Shown: in pieces, positions 48,512-63,500 of the stretch
How positions within the stretch are numbered: position 1 is the first letter of the stretch
Layout of the letters: every line of letters starts with the position of its first letter
NCBI GenBank assembly: GCA_016713445.1
Contig: JADJPB010000006.1
Span: 62,001-126,000 of the forward strand
Length of the DNA stretch: 64,000 bases
Direction of reading: 5' to 3'
Source of the DNA: Bacteroidota bacterium
GTDB taxonomy: Bacteria > Bacteroidota > Bacteroidia > AKYH767-A > OLB10
Made by a program: the position numbers and the translations under genes
The notes under the pieces: model-generated
Databases searched by the model: none
Told to the model about the DNA's origin: nothing
Seen by the model: the letters and a program-made list of their open reading frames with translations, nothing else

Positions 48512-51500
48512 ATGAAATCGAATTTTACACAAAGATTAATGAGAAAACAGATAGCTAGCAAGCTAACGTCCATGTTTTCAATCAAGTATTTAGTGGTAAT
48601 ACTTGCTCTAATTCTGCAACAGTTTTCAGCTTTTGCGCAAACGACACAAACGTTCAATAGTTCATCCAGCTGGACTCCTCCTGCTGGTGTAACCTCGGTA
48701 ACGATTGAATGCTGGGGAGCTGGAGGTTCTGGCGGCGGAAACTCTAATACTAGTGATGGTAGCGGCGGAGGTGGCGGAGGTGCTTACTCAAAAGGCACCG
48801 TTACTGTTGTACCAGGGACTCCTTATACTGTAACTGTTGGAACAGGCGGAAATGGTAATTCAGGATCAAATGGTAGTCCAGGTGGCGACTCATGGTTTTC
48901 AACCAATACTAGCGTAATGGCTAAAGGTGGCGGCGCTGGACTTGAAACTTCAGGCGGAAATGGTGGAGTTGGCGGAACAGGTGGTCAAGCATCAGCTGGT
49001 TTTGGAAATATAATAAAATTCAGCGGCGGTAACGGTGGTACCGGTCGCAATAATAGTACTGGAACTGGAGGTGGCGGAGGTTCATCTGCAGGTACCGCAG
49101 CAAATGGTGCAAATGGTGCAGTTGGTGCAGGAAGTGCTGGCGCCGGAGGAACTGCTCCTACTGGTGGTGGAAACGGAGGTAATGGGGGAGCTTCTGCCTC
49201 TAATGGTTCGGATGGAATTACCCCTGGCGGCGGAGGAGGAGGTTCTGGTGACAGATCAACATTTGGTAGTAACCGCTCTGGTGGAGATGGAGCCAACGGA
49301 AGAATAACCGTAACTTACACTTGCCCGACTTATGGGTTAAGTAGCACAACTGTTGCTGCAGCTATTTGCAATGGAAGTTTAGCAACAATTAATTTAACAG
49401 GATCAGCGGCAGAATTGCCCGTTGGTTCTTTTACTATTACATATAGTCTCTCAGGTGCTAACACCGGTTCTGGAATAACAACAGCAGTTACAGTGAGTAC
49501 GGCTGGTACTGCATCTTTTAATACAGGTGTTCTTGCTAATGGTGGAAACACAAATATTACAATTACAAATATTTCTTCAGGAAGTGGAAGTACCATTTGT
49601 TCGAGCACCATTTCCTCTAACAATACTGCAGTAATTGATGTAATTAGTGTAGACCCTGGAAGTATAAGCGGAACACAAACTCTTTGTGTAGGCAGTGACC
49701 CCTCAACTATTCTAAATGATGTATCAGGAAGTGGCCCGGGAACAATTTCTTATACTTGGGAACAAAGTACTACAAGCTCTTCAACAGGATTTTCAGTAAT
49801 TGGCGGAGCAACTTTAGATAGTTATGATCCACCTGCTGGAATCTCGACAACAACGTGGTATAGAAGAATTACTGAATCAGCAGGTGCTCTTACTTGTACA
49901 GCAACAAGCAATGTAATTCAAGTCTCAGCTAACACTGCAAATCTTCCTTCCATTTTAGCAGTCTCTTCTGCTAATCCAGTTTGCATTGGATGGAATTTTA
50001 ATTTAAGTGCAACAAGCAGTTCTCCATTTACATCAACGGCTAATCCAAATCTACCCATTACAGATAACGACATTACTGGTGTTTCATCCTTAATAAATGT
50101 TAGCGGATTACCAACTTCAATGTCTGGTTGGAAAGTAGAAGTAGCAGTGAGCGCTACTCATACATGGAATGCAGACCTTGAATTTTATTTAGTTCGTCCA
50201 GGAGGCACCATATCTAATACTACTTCTGGTACAAATAGATTAACTACTACTGCTGGCCAATCAATAGCCTTGTCAACTGACAACGGTGGAAGTGGCGACA
50301 ATTACAACAATGTACTTTTTAGTGATGACGCTGCAACGAATATTACAACACAAAGTGGAAATGTTACCATTGCAGGTTCTTACATTCCTGAACAATTACT
50401 TTCAACTTTGAGTGGCAATCCGAATGGAGATTGGACGTTAAGAGTGGTAGATGATGCTACCGATGACTTAGGAACTTTAACTACATGGACACTTACCATT
50501 ACTTATATAAATGGATTAAGTTATTCATGGACATCTACTCCATCAGGCTTTATTTCTTCTGTACAAAATCCAGGAAGTACTTCTATTTCTCAATCCACAA
50601 CTTTCTCAGTATTATTAACAGATATCGTAAGTGGATGTTCTGACTCTTCAGAAGTTTTGGTCAACATTGTTGATAATCCTGCTCCAACTATAATTCCTGG
50701 CGATACAATTTTATGTAATGGAACTAATATGTATTTGCATGTTGTAGATACAGGTGCTTACAGCGCAGGTTATCCTGCAGGTACATTAATCGAATGGGTT
50801 AACATTATTACAAATACTTATCCGAATGACAGTATCGATGTTATTGGAAATGGATCTTCTTTCCAAGCGATAGTCACCTTACCTTCGGGTTGTTCAGGAA
50901 CTTCACCCGTACGAACAGTATTGTCAAAAGCTATTGTTCCTAACGAAACTATTTACCACGCAAATTGTAATTTGATGAATGGAAAAATAGTAGCAACTAT
51001 GGTGTTGGGTTCTGCACCTTTCCGTTATATCTGGAAAGACAATGGAGTCATTATTAGAGATACTGTTTCTAATGAATTACTAGATTCCATTCACAGTTTA
51101 GCTGCTGGGACTTACACCTTAGAATTAATAGATAATTATCTTCTTGCAAATCCAAATGAACCAAGTTGCACAGGTGGACCTTATTCATATACTATAAATA
51201 ACATTCCTCCTCCAGCAGTTTCAATATTAAATACGAATATAACTTGTTTTGGTTTAACAGATGGTATTCTTGAAGCCAATCCTACTTTAGGCACACCTCC
51301 TTATTCCTATAATTGGAGCAATGGCGGTAAGTTGTTCAGAGAACCAATCCATAGTAGTCGAAGACCCTCCTCTTTTAACTTCTTCATGTAGTGCAACAGA
51401 TGCAACTTGTTTCGGACATAGCGACGGAAGCGCTTCTGTTATAGCAACTGGAGGAAGAGGTATTTACACTTATTTATGGAGCAATAGCACAAACTCAACT

Positions 51501-54500
51501 TCAAATCCAAATATTCCAAGTGGCACCTACACCGTAACTGTTACGGATGGCAACGGTTGTACTTCTGAGTGTGTAACTATTGTAAGTGAACCTCAAATTG
51601 TTTCTGCAAACATTTCTGGAAGTGATGTGAATTGCATCAATGATGTGACTACGATCACCGTTGTTGGTACCGGTGGAACGGCTCCCTATACTGGAGAAGG
51701 AAGCTTCTCTGTTGGCGTTGGTACTCATGTGTACCCAATTGTAGATAACATTGGTTGTACTGGTTCTGCAAGCATAACTATTAATCACTTAGACGTTGAT
51801 CCACCAGTAATTCTTGATTGTCCTGCAAATATCACACAATGTGAGTCAACAGTAAATTGGGTAGCTCCTACAGCAAGCGACAATTGTACACTTGTGAGCT
51901 TTACCTCTAATTTCAACTCAGGATCTACATTTAGCGTAGGAACAACACAAGTTATTTATACTGCTACTGATAATGCTGGTTTAATTAGCACTTGCTCTTT
52001 TGATGTAACAATAGTTCCTACTCCAGTATGGTATGAAGACCAAGATGTAGATGGATTCGGAAATCCACTTGTTTCTATAACTGATTGCATTCAACCTATA
52101 GGATACACATCTGACAATAGTGATTGCGATGACACACAAATTTTATATGCCGATCTAGATAACGACACGTATGGTGCAGGTGCCCCAGTAGCGTGCGGTG
52201 TTTCAAGCAATAATGACTGCGACGACAATAACGCCGCAGTAAATCCAGGTGCTACTGAAGTTTGTAATGGTATCGATGATGACTGTAATGGTCTTTCTGA
52301 CGATGGTCTTGTATTCTTAGATTACTATGTGGATGCTGACGGCGACGGATTTGGTGCAGGCGCTGCAACTTCTTCTTGTAACCCAATCGTAGGATCAGTA
52401 TTAGTAGATGGTGATTGCGATGATAATAACGCTGCAGTTAACCCAGGCGCTTCTGAAATATGCAACGGTATCGACGACGACTGTAATGGTCTTTCTGATG
52501 ACGGTCTTGTATTCTTAGATTACTATGTGGATGCTGACGGTGACGGATTTGGTGCTGGTGTTGCTACTTCTTCTTGTAACCCAATTGTAGGATCTGTATT
52601 AGTAGATGGCGACTGCGATGATAATAACGCCGCAGTTAACCCAAGTGCAACTGAAGTTTGTAACTTAATTGACGATGATTGCGACGGATTAATTGACGAA
52701 GGTGTATTATTAACTTTCTATGCAGATGTAGACGGCGACGGTTTTGGAGATGCGTCTTCTACAACACAAGCTTGTTCTGCTCCGGTTGGATATGTAACTG
52801 ACAACACCGACTGTGATGATAATAACGCTGCAGTTAACCCAAGTGCTACGGAAATTTGTAACGGTATCGACGACGACTGTAATGGTCTTTCTGACGATGG
52901 TCTTGTATTCTTAGATTACTATGTGGATGCTGACGGCGACGGATTTGGTGCAGGCGCTGCAACTTCTTCTTGTAACCCAATCGTAGGATCCGTATTAGTA
53001 GATGGCGACTGTGATGATAATAACGCTGCAGTCAACCCAGGTGCTACAGAAATTTGTAACGGTATCGATGATGACTGTAATGGTCTTTCTGACGACGGTC
53101 TTATATTCTTAGATTACTACGTGGATGCTGACGGTGACGGATTTGGTACTGGTGTTGCAACTTCTTCTTGCTCTCCAATCGTAGGATCAGTATTAGTAAA
53201 TGGTGATTGTGATGATAATAACGCTGCAGTAAATCCAAGTGCCACTGAAATTTGTAACTTAATTGATGATGATTGCGACGGATTAATTGACGAAGGTGTA
53301 TTATTAACTTTCTATGCAGATGTAGACGGCGATGGTTTTGGTGATGCATTATCATCAACTCAAGCTTGTTCTGCTCCGGTTGGATATGTAACTGACAACA
53401 CCGACTGCGATGATAATAACGCTGCAGTAAATCCAGGTGCTACTGAAGTTTGTAACTCTATCGACGATGATTGCGATGGATTAATTGACGAAGGTGTCTT
53501 ATTAACTTTCTATGCAGATGTAGACGGCGATGGTTTTGGTGATGCATTATCATCAACTCAAGCTTGTTCTGCTCCGGTTGGATATGTAACTGACAACACC
53601 GACTGCGATGATAATAACGCTGCAGTTAATCCAGCTGCTACTGAAGTTTGTAACTCTATCGACGATGACTGCGACGGACTAATTGACGAGGGTGTATTAT
53701 TAACTTTTTATGCGGATGTAGACGGCGATGGTTTTGGAGATGCGTTTTCAACTACTCAAGCTTGTTCTGCTCCGGTTGGATATTTAACTGACAACACCGA
53801 CTGCGATGATAATAACGCCGCAGTTAACCCAAGTGCTACTGAAATTTGTAACTTAATAGATGACGATTGCGATGGATTAATTGACGAAGGTGTATTATTA
53901 ACTTTCTATGCGGATGTAGACGGCGATGGTTTTGGAGATGCGTCTTCAACTACTCAAGCTTGTTCTGCTCCGGTTGGATATGTAACTGACAACACCGACT
54001 GTGATGATAATAACGCTGCAGTTAACCCAAGTGCTACGGAAATTTGTAACGGTATCGACGACGACTGTAATGGTCTTTCTGACGATGGTCTTGTATTCTT
54101 AGATTACTATGTGGATGCTGACGGCGACGGATTTGGTGCAGGCGCTGCAACTTCTTCATGTAACCCAATCGTAGGATCCGTATTAGTAGATGGCGACTGT
54201 GATGATAATAACGCTGCAGTAAATCCAGGTGCTACTGAAATTTGTAATGGTATCGATGATGACTGTAATGGTCTTTCTGACGATGGTCTTGTATTCTTAG
54301 ATTACTATGTGGATGCTGATGGAGATGGATTTGGTGCTGGCTTAGCTACCTCTTCTTGTAACCCAATTGTAGGATCTGTATTAGTAGATGGTGATTGCGA
54401 TGACAATAACGCTGCAGTTAACCCAGGCGCTTCTGAAATATGCAACGGTATCGACGACGACTGTAATGGTCTTTCTGATGACGGTCTTGTATTCTTAGAT

Positions 54501-57500
54501 TACTATGTGGATGCTGACGGTGACGGATTTGGTGCTGGTGTTGCTACTTCTTCTTGTAACCCAATTGTAGGATCTGTATTAGTAGATGGCGACTGCGATG
54601 ATAATAACGCCGCAGTAAATCCAGGTGCTACTGAAGTTTGTAATGGTATCGATGACGACTGTAATGGTCTTTCTGACGATGGTCTTGTATTCTTAGATTA
54701 CTATGTGGATGCTGACGGTGACGGATTTGGCGCTGGTGTTGCAACTTCTTCTTGCTCTCCAATCGTAGGATCTGTATTAGTAGATGGCGACTGTGATGAT
54801 AATAACGCTGCAGTTAACCCAAGTGCTACTGAAATTTGTAACTTAATTGACGATGATTGCGACGGATTAATTGACGAAGGTGTATTATTAACTTTCAATG
54901 CGGATGTAGACGGCGATGGTTTTGGAGATGCTTCTTCAACCACTCAAGCTTGTTCTGCTCCGGTTGGATATGTTGCAGACAACACCGATTGCGATGATAA
55001 TAACGCTGCAGTAAATCCAAGCGCTACTGAAATTTGCAACGGCATCGATGATGACTGTAATGGTCTTTCTGACGATGGCCTTGTATTCTTAGATTACTAT
55101 GTGGATGCTGACGGTGACGGATTTGGTGCAGGCGCTGCTACTTCTTCTTGCTCTCCAATCATAGGATCTGTATTAGTAGATGGCGATTGTTGATATAATG
55201 CTGCAGTTAACCCAGTGTAACTAAGGCGATGGGCGGGAAGGTGTATTATTAACCAGGGATGAGGCGATGGTTTGGAGATGCTTCACTCAAGCTGTTCTGC
55301 CGGTTGGAATGTTGCGACAACACCGATTGCGATGACAATAACGCTGCAGTTAACCCAAGTGCTACGGAAATTTGTAACGGTTTCGACGACGACTGTAATG
55401 GTCTTTCTGACGATGGTCTTGTATTCTTAGATTACTATGTGGATGCTGACGGTGACGGATTTGGTGCTGGCTTAGCTACCTCTTCTTGTAACCCAATTGT
55501 AGGATCTGTATTAGTAGATGGCGATTGCGATGACAATAACGCTGCAGTTAACCCAAGCGCTACGGAAATCTGTAACGGAATCGATGACGACTGTACTGGT
55601 CTTTCTGACGATGGTCTTGTATTCTTAGATTACTATGTGGATGCTGACGGTGACGGATTTGGTGCAGGCGCTGCTACTTCTTCTTGCTCTCCAATCATAG
55701 GATCTGTATTAGTAGATGGCGATTGTGATGATAATAATGCTGCAGTTAACCCAAGTGCTACTGAAGTTTGTAACTTAATAGATGACGATTGCGATGGATT
55801 AATTGACGAAGGTGTATTATTAACTTTCTATGCGGATGTAGACGGCGATGGTTTTGGAGATGCTTCTTCAACCACTCAAGCTTGTTCTGCTCCGGTTGGA
55901 TATGTTGCAGACAACACCGATTGCGATGACAATAACGCTGCAGTTAACCCAAGCGCTACTGAAGTTTGCAACGGTATCGATGATGACTGTAATGGTCTTT
56001 CTGACGACGGTCTTGTATTCTTAGATTACTATGTGGATGCTGACGGTGACGGATTTGGTGCTGGTGTTGCTACTTCTTCTTGTAACCCAATCGTAGGATC
56101 TGTATTAGTAGATGGCGACTGCGATGACAATAACGCTGCAGTTAACCCAAGTGCTACGGAAATTTGTAACGGTATCGACGACGACTGTAATGGTCTTTCT
56201 GATGACGGTCTTGTATTCTTAGATTACTATGTGGATGCTGACGGTGACGGATTTGGTGCAGGCGCTGCTACTTCTTCTTGCTCTCCAATCGTAGGATCAG
56301 TATTAGTAGATGGAGACTGTGATGATAATAACGCTGCAGTTAATCCAGGTGCTACGGAAATTTGTAACGGAATCGATGACGACTGTAATGGTCTTTCTGA
56401 CGATGGTCTTGTATTCTTAGATTACTATGTGGATGCTGATGGAGATGGATTTGGTGCTGGCTTAGCTACCTCTTCTTGTAACCCAATCATAGGATCTGTA
56501 TTAGTAGATGGCGACTGCGATGATAATAACGCCGCAGTTAACCCAAGTGCTACTGAAATTTGTAACGGTATCGACGACGACTGTAATGGTCTTTCTGACG
56601 ATGGTCTTGTATTCTTAGATTACTATGTGGATGCTGACGGTGACGGATTTGGTGCAGGTGTTGCTACTTCTTCTTGTAACCCAATTGTAGGATCTGTATT
56701 AGTAGATGGCGATTGCGATGATAATAACGCTGCAGTTAACCCAAGTGCTACGGAAATTTGTAATGGTATCGATGATGACTGTAATGGTCTTTCTGACGAT
56801 GGTCTTGTATTCTTAGATTACTATGTGGATGCTGACGGTGACGGATTTGGTGCAGGCGCTGCTACTTCTTCTTGCTCTCCAATCGTAGGATCTGTATTAG
56901 TAGATGGCGATTGCGATGATAATAACGCTGCAGTTAATCCAGGTGCTACGGAAATTTGTAATGGTATCGATGACGACTGTAATGGTCTTTCTGACGACGG
57001 TCTTGTATTCTTAGATTACTATGTGGATGCTGACGGTGACGGATTTGGTGCTGGTGTTGCTACTTCTTCTTGTAACCCAATTGTAGGATCTGTATTAGTA
57101 GATGGCGACTGCGATGATAATAACGCTGCAGTAAATCCAGGTGCTTCTGAAATATGCAACGGTATCGATGATGACTGTAATGGTCTATCTGACGATGGTC
57201 TTATATTCTTAGATTACTATGTGGATGCTGACGGTGATGGATTTGGCGCTGGTGTTGCTACTTCTTCTTGTAACCCAATCGTAGGATCTGTATTAGTAGA
57301 TGGTGATTGTGATGATAATAACGCTGCAGTTAATCCAGGTGCTTCTGAAATCTGTAACGGAATCGATGACGACTGTAATGGTCTTTCTGACGATGGCCTT
57401 GTATTCTTAGATTACTATGTGGATGCTGACGGTGATGGATTTGGTCTGGTTTAGCTACATCTTCTTGTAACCCAATCGTAGGATCAGTATTAGTAAATGG

Positions 57501-60500
57501 TGATTGTGATGATAATAACGCTGCAGTTAATCCAGGTGCTTCTGAAATTTGTAACTTAATTGATGATGATTGCGATGGATTAATTGACGAAGGTGTCTTA
57601 TTAACTTTCTATGCAGATGTAGACGGCGATGGTTTTGGTGATGCATTATCATCAACTCAAGCTTGTTCTGCTCCGGTTGGATATGTAACTGACAACACCG
57701 ACTGCGATGATAATAACGCTGCAGTAAATCCAGGTGCTACTGAAGTTTGTAACGGTATCGATGATGACTGTAATGGTCTTTCTGACGACGGTCTTGTATT
57801 CTTAGATTACTATGTGGATGCTGACGGCGACGGATTTGGTGCTGGCGCCGCAACTTCTTCTTGTAACCCAATCGTAGGATCAGTATTAGTAGATGGTGAT
57901 TGCGATGATAATAACGCTGCAGTTAACCCAAGTGCTTCTGAAATTTGTAACGGTATCGATGACGACTGTAATGGTCTTTCTGACGATGGTCTTGTATTCT
58001 TAGATTACTATGTGGATGCTGACGGAGATGGATTTGGTGCAGGTGTTGCTACTTCTTCTTGTAACCCAATTGTAGGATCAGTATTAGTAGATGGTGACTG
58101 TGATGATAATAACGCTGCAGTTAACCCAAGTGCTACTGAAGTTTGTAACTTAATTGACGATGATTGCGATGGATTAATTGACGAAGGTGTTTTATTAACT
58201 TTCTATGCGGATGTAGACGGCGATGGTTTTGGAGATGCTTCTTCAACTACTCAAGCTTGTTCTGCTCCGGTTGGATATGTTGCTGACAACACCGATTGCG
58301 ATGATAATAACGCTGCAGTTAACCCAAGCGCTACTGAAATCTGTAACGGAATCGATGACGACTGTAATGGTCTTTCTGACGATGGTCTTGTATTCTTAGA
58401 TTACTATGTGGATGCTGACGGTGACGGATTTGGTACTGGTTTAGCTACATCTTCTTGTAACCCAATCGTAGGATCCGTATTAGTAGATGGCGACTGTGAT
58501 GATAATAACGCTGCAGTTAACCCAGGTGCTACGGAAATTTGTAACGGTATCGACGACGACTGTAATGGTCTTTCTGACGATGGTCTTGTATTCTTAGATT
58601 ACTATGTGGATGCTGACGGCGACGGATTTGGTGCAGGCGCTGCAACTTCTTCTTGTAACCCAATCGTAGGATCTGTATTAGTAGATGGCGACTGTGATGA
58701 TAATAACGCTGCAGTAAATCCAGGTGCTACTGAAGTTTGTAATGGTATCGATGATGACTGTAATGGTCTTTCTGACGATGGTCTTGTATTCTTAGATTAC
58801 TATGTGGATGCTGATGGAGATGGATTTGGTGCTGGCTTAGCTACCTCTTCTTGTAACCCAATTGTAGGATCTGTATTAGTAGATGGCGATTGCGATGACA
58901 ATAACGCTGCAGTTAACCCAGGCGCTTCTGAAATATGCAACGGTATCGACGACGACTGTAATGGTCTTTCTGACGATGGTCTTGTATTCTTAGATTACTA
59001 TGTGGATGCTGACGGAGATGGATTTGGTGCAGGTGTTGCTACTTCTTCTTGTAACCCAATTGTAGGATCAGTATTAGTAGATGGTGACTGTGATGATAAT
59101 AACGCTGCAGTTAATCCAAGTGCTACTGAAGTTTGTAACTTAATTGACGATGATTGCGACGGATTAATTGACGAAGGTGTTTTATTAACTTTCTATGCAG
59201 ATGTAGACGGCGATGGTTTTGGAGATGCTTCTTCAACTACTCAAGCTTGTTCTGCTCCGGTTGGATATGTTGCTGACAACACCGATTGCGATGATAATAA
59301 CGCTGCAGTTAACCCAAGCGCTACTGAAATTTGTAACGGTATCGATGACGACTGTAATGGTCTTACAGACGATGGTCTTGTATTCTTAGATTACTATGTG
59401 GATGCTGACGGCGACGGATTTGGTGCTGGTGTTGCAACTTCTTCTTGTAACCCAATCGTAGGATCTGTATTAGTAGATGGTGATTGCGATGATAATAACG
59501 CTGCAGTAAATCCAAGTGCTACGGAAATTTGTAACGGTATCGACGACGACTGTAATGGTCTTTCTGACGATGGTCTTGTATTCTTAGATTACTATGTGGA
59601 TGCTGACGGCGACGGATTTGGTGCAGGTGTTGCTACTTCTTCTTGTAACCCAATTGTAGGATCTGTATTAGTAGATGGCGACTGTGATGATAATAACGCT
59701 GCAGTAAATCCAGGTGCTACTGAAGTTTGTAATGGTATCGATGATGACTGTAATGGTCTTTCTGACGATGGTCTTGTATTCTTAGATTACTATGTGGATG
59801 CTGATGGAGATGGATTTGGTGCTGGCTTAGCTACCTCTTCTTGTAACCCAATTGTAGGATCTGTATTAGTAGATGGTGATTGCGATGATAATAATGCTGC
59901 AGTTAACCCAAGTGCAACTGAAGTTTGTAACTTAATTGACGATGATTGCGATGGATTAATTGACGAAGGTGTATTATTAACTTTCTATGCGGATGTAGAC
60001 GGCGATGGTTTGGAGATGCGTCTTCAACTACTCAAGCTTGTTCTGCTCCGGTTGGATATGTAGCTGACAACACCGACTGTGATGATAATAATGCTGCAGT
60101 TAACCCAAGTGCAACTGAAGTTTGTAACTTAATTGACGATGATTGCGATGGATTAATTGACGAAGGTGTATTATTAACTTTCTATGCGGATGTAGACGGC
60201 GATGGTTTTGGAGATGCTTCTTCAACCACTCAAGCTTGTTCTGCTCCGGTTGGATATGTAACTGACAACTCCGACTGCGATGATAATAACGCTGCAGTTA
60301 ACCCAAGTGCTACGGAAATTTGTAACGGTATCGACGACGACTGTAATGGTCTTTCTGACGATGGTCTTGTATTCTTAGATTACTATGTGGATGCTGACGG
60401 TGACGGATTTGGTGCTGGTGTTGCAACTTCTTCTTGTAACCCTATCGTAGGTTCTGTATTAGTAGATGGTGATTGCGATGATAATAACGCTGCAGTCAAC

Positions 60501-63500
60501 CCAGGTGCTTCTGAAATTTGCAACGGTATCGATGATGACTGTAATGGTCTTTCTGACGATGGTCTTGTATTCTTAGATTACTATGTGGATGCTGACGGTG
60601 ACGGATTCGGTACTGGTGTTGCTACTTCTTCTTGCTCTCCAATCGTAGGATCTGTATTAGTAGATGGCGATTGTGATGATAATAATGCTGCAGTTAACCC
60701 AGGTGCTACGGAAATTTGCAACGGTATCGATGACGACTGTAATGGTCTTTCTGACGATGGTCTTGTATTCTTAGATTACTATGTGGATGCTGACGGTGAC
60801 GGATTTGGTGCAGGTGTTGCAACTTCTTCTTGCTCTCCAATCGTAGGATCTGTATTAGTAGATGGCGATTGTGACGATAATAACGCCGCAGTTAACCCAA
60901 GTGCTACTGAAGTTTGTAACTCTATCGACGATGATTGCGATGGATTAATTGACGAAGGTGTTTTATTAACTTTCTATGCAGATGTAGACGGCGATGGTTT
61001 TGGAGATGCTTCTTCAACTACTCAAGCTTGTTCTGCTCCGGTTGGATATGTTGCTGACAACACCGATTGCGATGATAATAACGCTGCAGTTAACCCAGGT
61101 GCTACGGAAATTTGTAACGGTATCGACGACGACTGTAATGGTCTTTCGAGACGGTCTAGATAGTGGCTGACGGGGGGGGGCGGTAACCCAGGTGCTTCTG
61201 AAATCTGTAACGGAGATGACGACTGTAATGGTCTTTCTGACGATGGTCTTGTATTCTTAGATTACTATGTGGATGCTGACGGTGATGGATTTGGTGCTGG
61301 TGTTGCTACTTCTTCTTGTAACCCAATCGTAGGATCTGTATTAGTAGATGGCGACTGTGATGATAATAACGCTGCAGAATCCAGGTGCTACGGAAATTTG
61401 TAACGGATCGACGACGACTGAATGGTCTTCTGATGACGGTCTTGTATTCTTAGATTACATGTGGATGCTGACGGTGACGGATTTGGTGCAGGCGCTGCTA
61501 CTTCTTCTTGCTCTCCAATCATAGGATCTGTATTAGTAGATGGCGACTGCGATGATAATAACGCCGCAGTTAACCCAAGTGCTACTGAAATTTGTAACTT
61601 AATAGATGACGATTGCGATGGATTAATTGACGAAGGTGTATTATTAACTTTCTATGCGGATGTAGACGGCGATGGTTTTGGAGATGCTTCTTCAACCACT
61701 CAAGCTTGTTCTGCTCCGGTTGGATATGTAACTGACAACTCCGACTGCGATGATAATAACGCTGCAGTTAACCCAAGTGCTACGGAAATTTGTAACGGTA
61801 TCGACGACGACTGTAATGGTCTTTCTGATGACGGTCTTGTATTCTTAGATTACTATGTGGATGCTGACGGTGACGGATTTGGTGCTGGTGTTGCAACTTC
61901 TTCTTGCCTCCTATCGTAGGATCAGTATTAGTAGATGGCGATTGCGATGATAATAACGCTGCAGTTAATCCAGGTGCTACTGAAATTTGTAATGGTATCG
62001 ATGACGACTGTAATGGTCTTTCTGACGATGGTCTTGTATTCTTAGATTACTATGTGGATGCTGACGGTGATGGATTTGGTGCTGGTGTTGCAACTTCTTC
62101 TTGTCTCCAATCGTAGGATCTGTATTAGTAGATGGCGACTGTGATGATAATAACGCTGCAGTTAACCCAAGTGCAACTGAAATTTGTAACTTAATAGATG
62201 ACGATTGCGATGGATTAATTGACGAAGGTGTATTTTTAACTTTCTATGCGGATGTAGACGGCGATGGTTTTGGAGATGCTTCTTCAACCACTCAAGCTTG
62301 TTCTGCTCCGGTTGGATATGTAACCGACAACACCGACTGCGATGATAATAACGCCGCAGTTAACCCAAGTGCTACGGAAATTTGTAACGGTATCGACGAC
62401 GACTGTAATGGTCTTTCTGACGATGGTCTTGTATTCTTAGATTACTATGTGGATGCTGACGGCGACGGATTTGGTGCAGGTGTTGCAACTTCTTCTTGTA
62501 ACCCAATTGTAGGATCTGTATTAGTAGATGGCGACTGCGACGACAATAACGCTGCAGTAAATCCAGGTGCTTCTGAAATTTGCAACGGTATCGATGATGA
62601 CTGTAATGGTCTTTCTGATGATGGTCTTGTATTCTTAGATTACTATGTGGATGCTGACGGCGACGGATTTGGTGCTGGTGTTGCAACTTCTTCTTGCTCT
62701 CCAATCGTAGGATCTGTATTAGTAGATGGTGATTGCGATGATAATAATGCTGCAGTTAACCCAAGTGCAACTGAAGTTTGTAACTTAATTGACGATGATT
62801 GCGACGGACTAATTGACGAAGGTGTATTATTAACTTTCTATGCGGATGTAGACGGCGATGGTTTTGGAGATGCGTCTTCAACTACTCAAGCTTGTTCTGC
62901 TCCGGTTGGATATGTAACCGACAACACCGACTGCGATGATAATAACGCTGCAGTTAACCCAGGTGCTTCTGAAATTTGTAACGGTATCGACGACGACTGT
63001 AATGGTCTTTCTGATGACGGTCTTGTATTCTTAGATTACTATGTGGATGCTGACGGTGATGGATTTGGCGCTGGTGTTGCTACTTCTTCTTGTAACCCAA
63101 TCGTAGGATCCGTATTAGTAGATGGCGACTGTGATGATAATAACGCTGCAGTTAATCCAGGTGCTACTGAAATTTGCAACGGCATCGATGATGACTGTAA
63201 TGGTCTATCTGACGATGGTCTTGTATTCTTAGATTACTATGTGGATGCTGACGGTGACGGATTTGGCGCTGGTGTTGCAACTTCTTCTTGCTCTCCAATC
63301 GTAGGATCAGTATTAGTAGATGGCGACTGCGATGATAATAACGCCGCAGTAAACCCAAGTGCTACGGAAGTTTGCGGAAATGGTATTGACGATAACTGCG
63401 ATTCAAATATCGACGAAGGTTGTATCCTTTATACCTACTTCGCAGATACAGACAATGATTCTTATGGTGACCCATTATCATTTGTTTCTAATTATGTAAG

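Noticed and set aside
48985..49296. Proline-rich open frame on the minus strand in the glycine-rich domain
   Set aside because: It is the mirror of GGN/GGA codons of the real plus-strand gene and has no start context or family match.
62372..62704. Minus-strand open frames inside the repeat array (also at 53101-53358, 54701-54943 and 63164-63358)
   Set aside because: They repeat with the 198 bp period and are antisense shadows of the MopE-type units.
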